NCBI RefSeq assembly: GCF_004342885.1
Contig: NZ_SMAB01000001.1
Coordinates: 62,001 to 126,000, forward strand
Source: Tepidibacillus fermentans
GTDB taxonomy: Bacteria; Bacillota; Bacilli; Tepidibacillales; Tepidibacillaceae
Length of the DNA stretch: 64,000 nucleotides
Direction: 5' to 3'
Shown here: positions 35,701-43,623 of the stretch, piece by piece
Position numbering within the stretch: position 1 is the stretch's first letter
How the letters are laid out: the number at the start of each line of letters is the position of its first letter
Notes under the pieces: generated by a model
What the model was told of the DNA's origin: nothing
The model's input: the letters and a program-made list of their open reading frames with translations, nothing else
Database searches by the model: none
Made by a program: the position numbers and the translations under genes

Positions 35701-35873
35701 TAGTGTTTATTATTTTTTTTAGAATGATTTTCTAATTCTCTTCTTTCCATTCTTCGACAAACTTTATGGACAAATCCTTTTTTTTTATTGTAATATTAAT
35801 AATATGATTATAGAATAAATTTGCTTAGAAACTAACGTTACTTTTTTATATTGATGAAAGGGGGGTTGTCGCA

Positions 35874-36587
35874 ATGGAAAACGAGACTCTGCGATTAACG
35901 AGTGTTCTTGCTGATCCTACACGTTTTGCGATCTATCAATATATTTCTTCCATTGGACGTCCTGTAAACACTTTGGAAATAGCTGATAAATTCGTTATCC
36001 ATCCCAATGTGGCACGATTACACCTAAATAAATTGGAAGATGTCAATTTATTAAAATCTGAAACGGAAAAAACAGGACGTGGTGGCAGACCGAGTCGCAT
36101 TTATACCCTCTCTGACGAAGTAGTAAGCCTACAATTTCCTCCACGTGATTATCAACTATTAGCAAAGATCGCGATTGAAACCTTATTATCTCTTGGAGAT
36201 ATTGGGCAAAAAGCTTTAGTGGAAATGGGAAGAAATTTTGGTCGAGAAGCCGCAAAACAAGCAATGTTAAAAGACGGAATTTCGAACTCTGCTAACCTCC
36301 CATTAGATCAAAAGTTAGAGAGTATCGAACGACTTGTCATTGCACAAGGTTTGCAACCTCGAATTGAAAAAATTGATGAACATACAATTCGTTTTTCTGT
36401 AAATAATTGTATATTTAATGAAACTGTTGAAACCATTAAGAACCATAGTATTTGTCAAATGCATCATCATTTTCTTGAAGGTATTTTTGAAACATATCTT
36501 GGAGATATCGACCTTATGCAAGAAAGTTCAATGATTGCTGGCTTTAATGCTTGTCAATATACAGTCATTAAGCTTCCTATAGAATAA
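35874..36587 (+). CDS. Winged-helix transcriptional regulator with C-terminal Cys cluster
   Basis: 237 aa. An N-terminal ArsR/DeoR-like winged helix (residues 5-80: LADPTRFAIYQYI, HPNVARLHLNKLEDVNLL, GRGGRPSRIYTLS) is followed by a roughly 150-residue sensor domain. Cysteines C179, C194 and C227, with three histidines at 197-199, resemble the three-Cys layout of the Fe-S regulator SufR. The GRPSRIY wing is also SufR/DeoR-like. A ligand or cluster sensor role is inferred. No target operon is adjacent downstream. GGGGGG precedes ATG 35874. Confidence 0.7.
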   Translation: MENETLRLTSVLADPTRFAIYQYISSIGRPVNTLEIADKFVIHPNVARLHLNKLEDVNLLKSETEKTGRGGRPSRIYTLSDEVVSLQFPPRDYQLLAKIAIETLLSLGDIGQKALVEMGRNFGREAAKQAMLKDGISNSANLPLDQKLESIERLVIAQGLQPRIEKIDEHTIRFSVNNCIFNETVETIKNHSICQMHHHFLEGIFETYLGDIDLMQESSMIAGFNACQYTVIKLPIE

Positions 36588-36600
36588 TCCGTATATAATA

Positions 36601-36640
36601 AAGAGATAGGTTTTAGATGATGAAGCCTATCTCTTTTTTT
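36601..36640 (+). terminator. Terminator of the winged-helix regulator gene
   Basis: AAGAGATAGG/CCTATCTCTT (10-bp stem) followed by a T-run, beginning 13 nt after the stop. Confidence 0.9.
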
Positions 36641-36652
36641 AAGTTGCTCCAA

Positions 36653-36749
36653 GGGTTTGTATGTTTCAACGCTGCTCCAATACCTCGCGGTTTCCATGAT
36701 GGAGGGAAAGCTCGCTCGCTAAAGTCGCAGCTTATGAAACATACAATCC
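36653..36749. repeat. 97-bp copy of the GGTTTGTAT inverted-repeat family
   Basis: Left end GGGTTTGTATGTTTCA (36653-36668) and right end TGAAACATACAATCC (36735-36749) are near-perfect inverted repeats. The inner left part AACGCTGCTCC matches AACGCGCTCC in the copy at 4895-5058. The interior differs, with CTCCA/TGGAG pairing. It lies between the regulator terminator and the methyltransferase gene. Confidence 0.7.
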
Positions 36750-36793
36750 TACAGTCTATTCAATATCCAAACGTAGTCAATCATCCTAACCTC

Positions 36794-37978
36794 TTACATA
36801 CTAAGCCCGTACTGTTCAATAATTCCTGTCATAAAGCGGAACTGATGATCAGATACATTTTTTTGTTGAACCAATACTTTAAACGTTTCCCCCATCTCCC
36901 CTGGTGTGATTAATTGACGAATGGCTCGATTCATTTTTAAAGCTTCATCATGAAACAAATCTCTTTGTAGCATTTGGTTCAATTCAATCTCCTGTAAATA
37001 CTCCAAAATTCCGCTATTTAAGAGAAAATAACTTTGCGTTGTAAACAAGATCGTTTTTAACCCTAATTTTTCCCCTCTATTTATTAATTCTGTAAAATTC
37101 ACATGGGACGTAATATCCTGATCTCCAATTTTCTGATAAGGATTTTCATTGGCGACGTGTCGATGGTAACACATTAAGGTTCCATTTTGACGATGGCTTG
37201 CATAAAGTTCATCAGCTGGATAACCATAATCGATCGTAATGACATAACCTTTATCTAAAAATTTTACAATCGTTTCTAACCATTGGATCGCATCTAAATT
37301 GACCTCAGCAATTTGTTCTTCTTTTAGGATAATCTTTTGCTCTAGAAAATAAGTTTCTAATTCTTTTGTACTTATTTCATCCGTTATTTGAGCAAAATCC
37401 CCTTTCTCCTCATCCCAAGTTACATAGATTTCCTTCAGCTTTCCTTCTTTCATTTGGACCAAATGCACAGGAAACGCATCAACTAATTCATTGGAAAAGA
37501 TCACACCTTGAAATGGTTGAGGGATTTCTTCCAAACGATCCACCCATTTGACGTGATCAAGATGTTCTTTTAGACGTTCTCGTTGTAAATCTTGATGATA
37601 TGGACTGGTTTCAATCATATAATAAATTAGCTTCTCATAGATATGTAGATTTTTTTCTTTTATACCTGTTAACGCATCCCGAGCAAAACGTCCATCGCCG
37701 CCACCCATTTCAAGAATCGTATAATCTTCTTTATCGGTACTATAAGGTAACAATTCTAGAAACGTATTCGCAATGGTTTTACCAAAAACAGGGCCAACGG
37801 TAGAACTTGTATAAAAGTCCGCTGCTTTTCCGATTTTCGTCCGGTTCTTTGTATAATAACCTAGGTCTGGTTCATATAATGCCATCTTCATAAACTCATA
37901 AAAAGTGATTCGCTGATCTTTTTGATTCTTTATTTTTTGTATAATCTTATCTTTTAATTGATTTTGACTGTTCTTCAT
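36794..37978 (-). CDS. MidA/NDUFAF7-family class I SAM-dependent methyltransferase
   Basis: 394 aa. ITFYEFMKMALYEPDLGYYTK near residue 25, FYTSSTVGPVFGKTIA, SAM-binding ILEMGGGDGRFARDAL near 95, IFSNELVDAFPVHLV near 160 and YVITIDYGYPADELY near 240 define the COG1565 (DUF185) family. The mitochondrial homologue NDUFAF7 methylates an arginine of complex I; the bacterial substrate is unknown. No complex I genes are adjacent. ATG 37978 follows AAAGGAGATC. Confidence 0.87.
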   Translation of the reverse strand: MKNSQNQLKDKIIQKIKNQKDQRITFYEFMKMALYEPDLGYYTKNRTKIGKAADFYTSSTVGPVFGKTIANTFLELLPYSTDKEDYTILEMGGGDGRFARDALTGIKEKNLHIYEKLIYYMIETSPYHQDLQRERLKEHLDHVKWVDRLEEIPQPFQGVIFSNELVDAFPVHLVQMKEGKLKEIYVTWDEEKGDFAQITDEISTKELETYFLEQKIILKEEQIAEVNLDAIQWLETIVKFLDKGYVITIDYGYPADELYASHRQNGTLMCYHRHVANENPYQKIGDQDITSHVNFTELINRGEKLGLKTILFTTQSYFLLNSGILEYLQEIELNQMLQRDLFHDEALKMNRAIRQLITPGEMGETFKVLVQQKNVSDHQFRFMTGIIEQYGLSM

Positions 37979-38024
37979 GATGATCTCCTTTACTCAATTT
38001 TTTTTAAAAAAACATTTTTCACTA

Positions 38025-38053
38025 TTGACATGTTAAAAATAATATAATATTAT
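38025..38053 (+). promoter_or_regulatory. SigA promoter of candidate small RNA
   Basis: TTGACA (38025-38030), 17-bp spacer, TATTAT (38048-38053) on the plus strand in an AT-rich tract that contains further TATAAT sequences. It reads into a region with no coding frame, ending at a strong terminator. Confidence 0.65.
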
Positions 38054-38059
38054 AATAAC

Positions 38060-38207
38060 AGAATCACCTTAAAGATTCTAATGAAAACCCACCCATGGGT
38101 ACAGCTGATGGTTTTTTAAACCATGTCCCCCAAAAGCTGGTGCAAATGAAATGAACGGATTTTCAACCTCCCCCATAAAACACCCTTCTAATCAGAAGGG
38201 TGTTTTA
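38060..38207 (+). ncRNA. Candidate about 148-nt C-rich small RNA
   Basis: Bounded by a TTGACA-17-TATTAT promoter and an intrinsic terminator with a 10-bp GC-containing stem. Predicted hairpins: GAATC/GATTC at 38061-38078, and ATGGTTT/AAACCAT nested in CAGCT/AGCTG (about 38102-38140). C-rich stretches (ACCCACCC, GTCCCCC, CCTCCCCC) could pair with Shine-Dalgarno sites, as in RsaE/RoxS- or FsrA-like RNAs of Firmicutes. No open reading frame with a ribosome site is evident. Family membership is unknown. Confidence 0.55.
38180..38207. terminator. Bidirectional terminator (small RNA / CapA gene)
   Basis: ACACCCTTCT/AGAAGGGTGT (10 bp, 4-nt loop) flanked by AAAA on the left and TTTT on the right. 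It ends the plus-strand small RNA and can also end capA transcription from the minus strand. Confidence 0.88.
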
Positions 38208-39269
38208 TTGTTTCCTCATCACATGTTGAACTAATTCCTTCCCTTTTGCTATAATCGTTGGATCGATTCTTCCCACATCATTGAATATAGTTCGGATCAT
38301 GTACTTCCTTTTTCCTTTCTCATCATAGCGATCAATATATATTGGAATGATGGAAGCCTCTTTTATACGTACTTTTCTTGTGATTCGATTTTTCTCTAAT
38401 TTCAAGTTTAAGATGATACCGTAGTCTTTCCATTCTCCAATTTGGCCACTTAGAAAATTCCCCATTGAATAGATCACTCCACGATCAGTTTGGATAGGAT
38501 ATCCCTTTATTAATTCCATAGTTTGAACTACATGAGGATGACTGCCTAATACAAAATCTACACCAGAATTCAGTAGATACCTTGTCCATTTTTTTTGAAC
38601 TTGATTTGGCAGACGTTGATATTCTGTTCCATAATGAATCATTGCCAGTATATAATCCACATCATTAGCCTTTAACCGCTTCACATCTTCTTTGATTTGG
38701 TTCAAATTGAGAATATTCACTAAATAAGGTTTTCCCTTAGGAATGGGCAGTCCATTGGTTCCATAGGTATAAGCGATGATGCCCATCTTTATATTATGAA
38801 CATTGATTATAAGGGGTTTTTCTCTTTCAATTTGACTTTTAAAACTGCCAGTATGAAAGAGTCCATATTGATCCAAATAATGTAGGGTTTGAATGATGCC
38901 ACTCTCATGTTGATCCAATACATGATTATTCGCAGTGGTTAATACATCAAATCCAGCATTCTTTAGAGCAAGAGCAATTTCCTTGGGCGCATTAAACAAT
39001 GGGTATCCTGAAAAGCCTCTAGCTTCCCCTGCCAAAGGTGTTTCCAAATTCCCAATCACTAAATCTGCTTGCGCAAAAATCGGCTTTACCTCTTGAAAGA
39101 TCGAATCAAATTGATAATTTTGCGTCTTTGAATCGTAGCCAGATTGGGTTATTGGTAGATGCATCATGACATCTCCCACAACCATAACTCTTGCCTCATC
39201 ATTGGTTGAAATTGGCGAAAAGGTTAAAAACACGGATAACAAAATGGAAATGAGATGGATGGTGGACAT
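38205..39269 (-). CDS. CapA-family (PgsA-like) secreted metallophosphatase-fold protein
   Basis: 354 aa. N-terminal hydrophobic signal or anchor (residues 3-20). The CapA domain shows MVVGDVMMHLPI, VIGNLETPLAG, TTANNHVLDQHESG, IAYTYGTNG and LGSHPHVVQTMELI, the calcineurin-like layout of poly-gamma-glutamate synthesis protein CapA/PgsA. No capB/capC partner is nearby, so a role in polyglutamate export is doubtful; many stand-alone CapA-like proteins have no known function. It is preceded 14 nt upstream by the MBL hydrolase. Confidence 0.8.
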   Translation of the reverse strand: MSTIHLISILLSVFLTFSPISTNDEARVMVVGDVMMHLPITQSGYDSKTQNYQFDSIFQEVKPIFAQADLVIGNLETPLAGEARGFSGYPLFNAPKEIALALKNAGFDVLTTANNHVLDQHESGIIQTLHYLDQYGLFHTGSFKSQIEREKPLIINVHNIKMGIIAYTYGTNGLPIPKGKPYLVNILNLNQIKEDVKRLKANDVDYILAMIHYGTEYQRLPNQVQKKWTRYLLNSGVDFVLGSHPHVVQTMELIKGYPIQTDRGVIYSMGNFLSGQIGEWKDYGIILNLKLEKNRITRKVRIKEASIIPIYIDRYDEKGKRKYMIRTIFNDVGRIDPTIIAKGKELVQHVMRKQ

Positions 39270-39283
39270 ATCTTCCCTTCTTT

Positions 39284-39904
39284 CTAACGAACATATGGAT
39301 TGTTCCGTTTTTCTTCACCAATTGTAGTTGACTCACCATGTCCTGGATAAACCTTGGTATCTTCTGGTAGAAAATATAGTTTATTGCGAATTTGATCTAT
39401 TAACTGAGTATGATTTCCTCCATATAGATCCGTTCGGCCAATCGAATGATAAAATAATGTATCACCAGAGAAAAGGAATGGTTTTAAATAATAAGAAGTT
39501 CCTCCAGGTGTATGGCCAGGAGTATGAATAGGTTGTATTTGAAATGAACCAATATTGATAAGTTGTTCCTCTTTGATTAGGTAATCAGCAGGTTTACAAA
39601 TGACCTGCCCGAAGTAGGGAAAAATTTCTGAACCATTATATCGGGGATTCGATAACCATTCACTTTCTGCATGATGTACATACACAGGTACAGAAAAACG
39701 TTCTCTTATGTATTCAAGTCCACCAATATGGTCTAAATGCGCATGTGTAAGAAAAATGGTTTTCAATTGAATTTGATGCTGATTCAGATACGTTTCGATC
39801 GATTCCGGTTCAAACCCAACATCAATTAAGATCGCTTGTCCATCCTGAATGAGCAAATAACTATTGGTTTCAAACTCTCCTAAAACAAACGTTTTGATTT
39901 CCAT
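39284..39904 (-). CDS. Metallo-beta-lactamase-fold hydrolase (glyoxalase II/YqgX-like)
   Basis: 206 aa from ATG 39904 with GGAGGTG 8-9 nt upstream; a GTG four codons earlier overlaps that site. Zinc-binding signature THAHLDHIGG near residue 52, then HTPGHTPGG, LFSGDTLFYHSIGRTDL and a terminal VYPGHGESTTIGEE. Closest to YqgX/GloB-like hydrolases (hydroxyacylglutathione- or bacillithiol-related thioester hydrolysis). Substrate uncertain. Confidence 0.85.
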   Translation of the reverse strand: MEIKTFVLGEFETNSYLLIQDGQAILIDVGFEPESIETYLNQHQIQLKTIFLTHAHLDHIGGLEYIRERFSVPVYVHHAESEWLSNPRYNGSEIFPYFGQVICKPADYLIKEEQLINIGSFQIQPIHTPGHTPGGTSYYLKPFLFSGDTLFYHSIGRTDLYGGNHTQLIDQIRNKLYFLPEDTKVYPGHGESTTIGEEKRNNPYVR

Positions 39905-39994
39905 CGTCAAAATCACCTCCGAAACACTCCATTATTTTCTTATTATAATTGAAAGAAAATGATTTCACTATCATAGAAGTGATGAAGTCACTAC

Positions 39995-40023
39995 AAAAGC
40001 GGTATGGCATCTTCCACACCGCT
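39995..40023 (-). terminator. Terminator between phoH and the MBL hydrolase
   Basis: Ten-base stem with one mismatch (AGCGGTGTGG/CCATACCGCT on the minus strand) and a 6-nt loop, followed by TTTT. The plus-strand side carries seven T residues. Confidence 0.68.
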
Positions 40024-40030
40024 TTTTTTG

Positions 40031-41362
40031 CTATAACAAATCCGCTGCTAATTGAGCTAGGATTGAACGTTCTCCCTTGTTTAATTGAATATGTCCACTT
40101 ATTCTTTCCTGTTTAAATCGTTCAACGACATAAGTTAATCCATTATTCATGGCATCAAGATACGGATGGTCAATTTGATCGGGATCGCCCATTAAAACGA
40201 TTTTGCTTCCTTCGCCAACTCTTGTAATAATCGTCTTCACCTCATGTTTCGTTAGGTTTTGCGCCTCATCAATGATGATAAATTGGTTTGGTATACTTCG
40301 TCCGCGGATATAAGTTAAAGCTTCAACTTGAATACTACCCATTCCTGCAAGGATTTTATCCAATTCTCCAGGCTTTTTGGTATTAAATAAGTATTCTAAA
40401 TTATCATAGATGGGTTGCATCCAAGGTCGTAGTTTTTCTTCTTTTTCCCCAGGTAAAAATCCTAAATCCCTACCCATTGGAATCACAGGTCTTGCTACTA
40501 ATAATTTATGATAAACTTGTTCATCTTCCACTTTGAGTAAACCAGCTGCTAGAGATAATAATGTTTTTCCCGTTCCTGCTCTGCCTGTCATGGTAATCAG
40601 TGAGATATGATCATCTAACAAAAGTTCTAAAGCCATTTTTTGTTGAATATTTCTCGGAATAATCCCCCAGACAGCTTCATTCATTCGTAATGGTTCAAGT
40701 AATGTCTGATTTTGATTGACCTTTGCAACTGCTGACTTACTGGTTCCAAAACGATCTTTCAATATATAAAATTCATTCGGATAGACTTGATTCATATCGA
40801 GACCGATTTCTTTCAGATCTAAAAATTTTTTTGTATAAAATTCGTCAATTTTATCGGGATCAACTAAAAGTTCATAAAAACCAGGATAAATGTCGGTATC
40901 CATAATCACTCGATCGGATAAATAATCTTCTGCACGTAGTCCTAATGCATCCGCTTTTACACGAACTAATGCATCCTTACTGACTAAAATAACGGGTCGC
41001 CCTGATTCCTTTTGCCCTTCTTCAACTTGAAGATTCATTGCCACTGCTAATATTCGATTATCATTAGTAATATTAGGAAATGTGTCTTGCATTTTTTGAA
41101 AAGATCGATGATTCAATTCTACACGAAGGAGACCACCTTGTTTTAATTTCACTCCAGTGTGGAGCTTACCGTTTTCCCTAAGATTATCCAACAAACGGGA
41201 AACCTGTCTAGCATTTCTTCCTATTTCATCCATAAAGCGTTTTTTTGAATCAATTTCTTCAAGTACAACTGCTGGAATGACTACCTCATTGTCCTCAAAA
41301 GCAAAGATTGCCCTAGGATCTTGTAATAATACATTCGTATCCAATACAAAGATCTTTCCCAA
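40031..41362 (-). CDS. PIN-PhoH ATPase/ribonuclease (YlaK-like)
   Basis: 443 aa fusion. N-terminal PIN domain (FVLDTNVLLQDP, residues 4-15, with acidic nuclease residues through NDNRILAVA) and C-terminal PhoH ATPase with Walker A TGRAGTGKTLLS near residue 262 and Walker B FIIIDEAQN near 361. PhoH2-type proteins couple RNA unwinding to PIN RNase activity. Start TTG 41362 with AGGAGG 8 nt upstream. Adjacent divergent ylaJ matches the B. subtilis ylaJ-ylaK neighbourhood. Confidence 0.92.
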   Translation of the reverse strand: MGKIFVLDTNVLLQDPRAIFAFEDNEVVIPAVVLEEIDSKKRFMDEIGRNARQVSRLLDNLRENGKLHTGVKLKQGGLLRVELNHRSFQKMQDTFPNITNDNRILAVAMNLQVEEGQKESGRPVILVSKDALVRVKADALGLRAEDYLSDRVIMDTDIYPGFYELLVDPDKIDEFYTKKFLDLKEIGLDMNQVYPNEFYILKDRFGTSKSAVAKVNQNQTLLEPLRMNEAVWGIIPRNIQQKMALELLLDDHISLITMTGRAGTGKTLLSLAAGLLKVEDEQVYHKLLVARPVIPMGRDLGFLPGEKEEKLRPWMQPIYDNLEYLFNTKKPGELDKILAGMGSIQVEALTYIRGRSIPNQFIIIDEAQNLTKHEVKTIITRVGEGSKIVLMGDPDQIDHPYLDAMNNGLTYVVERFKQERISGHIQLNKGERSILAQLAADLL

Positions 41363-41505
41363 AATTTCGCCTCCTATTTGTTTTTAATAGTTGCATTGTT
41401 TTCTGAATACATTAGGACCACCCAGAGTATATCCTCGCAAGAATAAGCGCTTACTATATTCTATGCAGAAAAACGGAAAGATGTATGGATATATATTGAA
41501 AAGTT

Positions 41506-41536
41506 GTACATTGATTTGTTAGGAATGGTTAAACTA
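41506..41536 (+). promoter_or_regulatory. Possible SigG-type promoter of ylaJ
   Basis: GTACA (41506-41510), 16-bp spacer and GGTTAAACTA (41527-41536). The -10 fits GGHNANAMTR perfectly and the -35 fits GYATA at four of five positions. Forespore expression would suit a YhcN/YlaJ spore lipoprotein. Confidence 0.45.
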
Positions 41537-41570
41537 AAAAAAAAATTAGTGTAATGAAAGGAATGAAAAC

Positions 41571-42167
41571 ATGAAGAAAATATTCCTTCTTTTTATTGTG
41601 ATATCATTCATATTCATGGTTGGGTGTCAAGCAGTAAATAAACCTCCAGCAAACGAAGCAGCTCCACCAAATAAACAAATCAAACAATCGGTGCGAGTCC
41701 CACAAACTGTCCCAGAGCCAAAAAGAGATCAAAGCCCTGAAGCGATTGCTCATCGTTTAGCTACGCTAGCTGTTAAAGTTCCACAAGTAAAAGATGCGAC
41801 AGCGATCGTTTTTGGTAAATATGCGATTGTTGGTTTAGACTTAGATGCTCATCTTGATCGCTCTCGAATCGGAACGATCAAATACTCAGTAGCAGAGGCT
41901 TTAAAAGAAGATCCGCAAGGTGCAAATGCTCTCGTAACGAGCGATCCAGATATTGTTCAACGAATTCGTGAAATGAATGAAGACATCAAAAGAGGACACC
42001 CGATTAAAGGATTTGCGGAAGAATTAGCAGACATCGCTTCTCGAATCATTCCCCAAGTCCCAAAGGCTATTCCGAAACGAGAAGAACCACCAACAAAAGA
42101 GAACCAACAAAAAATGAACCAAACCAATAATCCAAAAGAACCAAGAAAAGACTTATACCAAAAGTAG
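41571..42167 (+). CDS. ylaJ: YhcN/YlaJ-family sporulation lipoprotein
   Basis: 198 aa. Lipoprotein signal peptide with lipobox FMVGC (C19), then a Pro/Asn-rich linker and the YhcN/YlaJ domain (residues 50-160: ATLAVKVPQVKDATAIVFGKYAIVGLDLD, RIGTIKYSVAEALKEDP). The C-terminal tail is charged and Gln/Asn-rich. These proteins sit in the spore inner membrane or coat and affect germination. Its neighbour phoH is the ylaK homologue. A heptamer repeat array begins at the last base of its stop codon. Confidence 0.88.
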   Translation: MKKIFLLFIVISFIFMVGCQAVNKPPANEAAPPNKQIKQSVRVPQTVPEPKRDQSPEAIAHRLATLAVKVPQVKDATAIVFGKYAIVGLDLDAHLDRSRIGTIKYSVAEALKEDPQGANALVTSDPDIVQRIREMNEDIKRGHPIKGFAEELADIASRIIPQVPKAIPKREEPPTKENQQKMNQTNNPKEPRKDLYQK

Positions 42168-42230
42168 AAGTCTGAGTTAAGAGGTCCGAAGTCAGTAACA
42201 TAGAAGTCAGTATTCAGAAGTCAGAATTAA
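42167..42230. repeat. Heptameric GAAGTNN repeat array behind ylaJ
   Basis: Nine consecutive units, seven bases each except one of eight: GAAGTCT, GAGTTAA, GAGGTCC, GAAGTCA, GTAACATA, GAAGTCA, GTATTCA, GAAGTCA, GAATTAA. The array starts at the last base of the ylaJ stop codon. A related array lies behind speA at 57090-57124. The remainder of the gap to 42429 holds only the minus-strand terminator. Confidence 0.7.
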
Positions 42231-42247
42231 AGTAAATCAAGGATGTG

Positions 42248-42286
42248 AAAAAATAACCCCCTGTGTAGACGAATACACGGGGGTTA
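42248..42286 (-). terminator. Terminator for the gene at 42430-42705
   Basis: On the minus strand TAACCCCC/GGGGGTTA with an inner GTGT/ACAC extension and one bulge, followed by TTTTTT. It lies about 140 nt past the stop. Confidence 0.75.
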
Positions 42287-42429
42287 GCTTTGATCATCTA
42301 TTATTTTTTGAGAGCTTCTAGTAATTAGGTATAGACCGAAAACATACGTTTATTTTTCCCTAATTCAAAAATAATATGGATAGAAACAAATGGAAATAGG
42401 TAAAGTGTTATGAAGTGAAGTCGACTTTA

Positions 42430-42705
42430 TTACTGATTATACTTTGGCTCTGACTCAATATCTTCTAGAAGTTTTTCAATCAAAGCCCTTTGGAATTTTA
42501 ATAGATGTTCTTTTCCGTCTTTTTCAAAGTAGACCGTATATTCAAAAGGATCACGTACATAACGGACATTTTTTAACCCATGATCTTCTTCAAGAATTAA
42601 TGCAAAAAAATCTTTTGTTTCTTTTGCTGCATTATCATTTGGTCTTGCCTCATGTACGACAGCGATTTGCAACCAATTGTTAACCGCATCTTCTAATTTC
42701 ATCAT
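42430..42705 (-). CDS. Small conserved-looking protein, function unknown
   Basis: 91 aa, acidic, with no signal peptide or membrane helix. Sequence begins MMKLEDAVNNWLQIAVVHEA and ends with a helix RALIEKLLEDIESE. AAGGGGG lies 7 nt upstream of ATG 42705, and a terminator follows, so it is very likely a real gene. It lies 48 bp downstream of nfo and could share its transcript. I do not recognise the family. An alternating beta segment (NVRYVRDPFEYTVYFEKDG) suggests a small alpha/beta fold. Confidence 0.72.
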   Translation of the reverse strand: MMKLEDAVNNWLQIAVVHEARPNDNAAKETKDFFALILEEDHGLKNVRYVRDPFEYTVYFEKDGKEHLLKFQRALIEKLLEDIESEPKYNQ

Positions 42706-42753
42706 TTGTTTTCCCCCTTTTTTTTAATTTTACCATGGTTTTCTCCCCTAGAT

Positions 42754-43596
42754 CTATTTGTCACGTTTATTGCTTAAGTTACGTAATAGTTCAATTTCTT
42801 CCGCATATTCTATTTCTTTTTGAACTGGCGTCTCAAGAATAAAAGGAAGGTGGTTTAACTTTTCACATTGCAGGAACTTTTGTAGTGCATCTGTCCCAAT
42901 ATAACCTTGTCCAATTTTTTCGTGTCGATCTTTTCGGCTGTTAAAGGGAGCCTTACTATCATTGAAATGAATGGCTAAAAGGTGGTCTAAGTACCTTGTT
43001 TCTTCAGCTCGTTTGATAAAATCATCAAATGTTTCATCATCCCATTGACCTGCCGCAAATGCATGACAGGTATCAAAACAAAAACCAATTTTCTCTGGAT
43101 ACTTGGTACTATTTCTGATGTTCATTAGCGTTTCTGGATCAAGACCCAATTCAGAACCTTGTCCAGCTGTATTCTCCAACAGTAATTTCGTTGGTCCATC
43201 ATATTGTTCAAGGATCAGATCAAGGGTCTCAATCATTCGCTTTATCCCATATTCTTCTCCTTCACCAACGTGTTTTCCACAATGGACAACCGCCCCAATA
43301 GCTCCATATGCTTCTGCAATTTGTAAATCTTCGAGAATTGAACGAATGGTTGCTTCTTGTAGATCATCTTTGGGTGTCGATAGATTGGTGATATAAGGCG
43401 TATGGCAGACCAAAGAAATCCCATGTTCCTTGCAAAATTGAACACCTTTCTTGGCATCAACCAAATCGATTTTTTTCGGCTTCAATCCTCGGGGATTTTT
43501 AGTGAAGACTTGAAACGTATTTGCCCCCAACTCATGAGCAGTTTGCGCTGCTTTTTCCAAACCTTTTGATACACTAACATGACAACCAATTTGCAT
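42754..43596 (-). CDS. nfo: Endonuclease IV (AP endonuclease)
   Basis: 280 aa TIM-barrel enzyme that cleaves DNA at abasic sites in base excision repair. Zinc-ligand segments are intact: LVCHTPYITN near residue 60, VVHCGKHVGEG near 108, LLENTAGQG, GFCFDTCHAFAAG near 175, AIHFNDSK and the signature KDRHEKIGQG. AAAGGAGGGG precedes ATG 43596. It is 27 bp after the typA stop. Confidence 0.96.
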   Translation of the reverse strand: MQIGCHVSVSKGLEKAAQTAHELGANTFQVFTKNPRGLKPKKIDLVDAKKGVQFCKEHGISLVCHTPYITNLSTPKDDLQEATIRSILEDLQIAEAYGAIGAVVHCGKHVGEGEEYGIKRMIETLDLILEQYDGPTKLLLENTAGQGSELGLDPETLMNIRNSTKYPEKIGFCFDTCHAFAAGQWDDETFDDFIKRAEETRYLDHLLAIHFNDSKAPFNSRKDRHEKIGQGYIGTDALQKFLQCEKLNHLPFILETPVQKEIEYAEEIELLRNLSNKRDK

Positions 43597-43623
43597 GTTT
43601 CATCTACCCCTCCTTTTTTGACG

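Noticed and set aside
37979-38204. Riboswitch leader for the MidA-like gene on the minus strand
   Set aside because: The consensus promoter and terminator favour a plus-strand RNA, and I matched no known riboswitch core on either strand.
42167-42230. CRISPR array
   Set aside because: Repeats are 7-mers with no spacers; no cas genes in the window.
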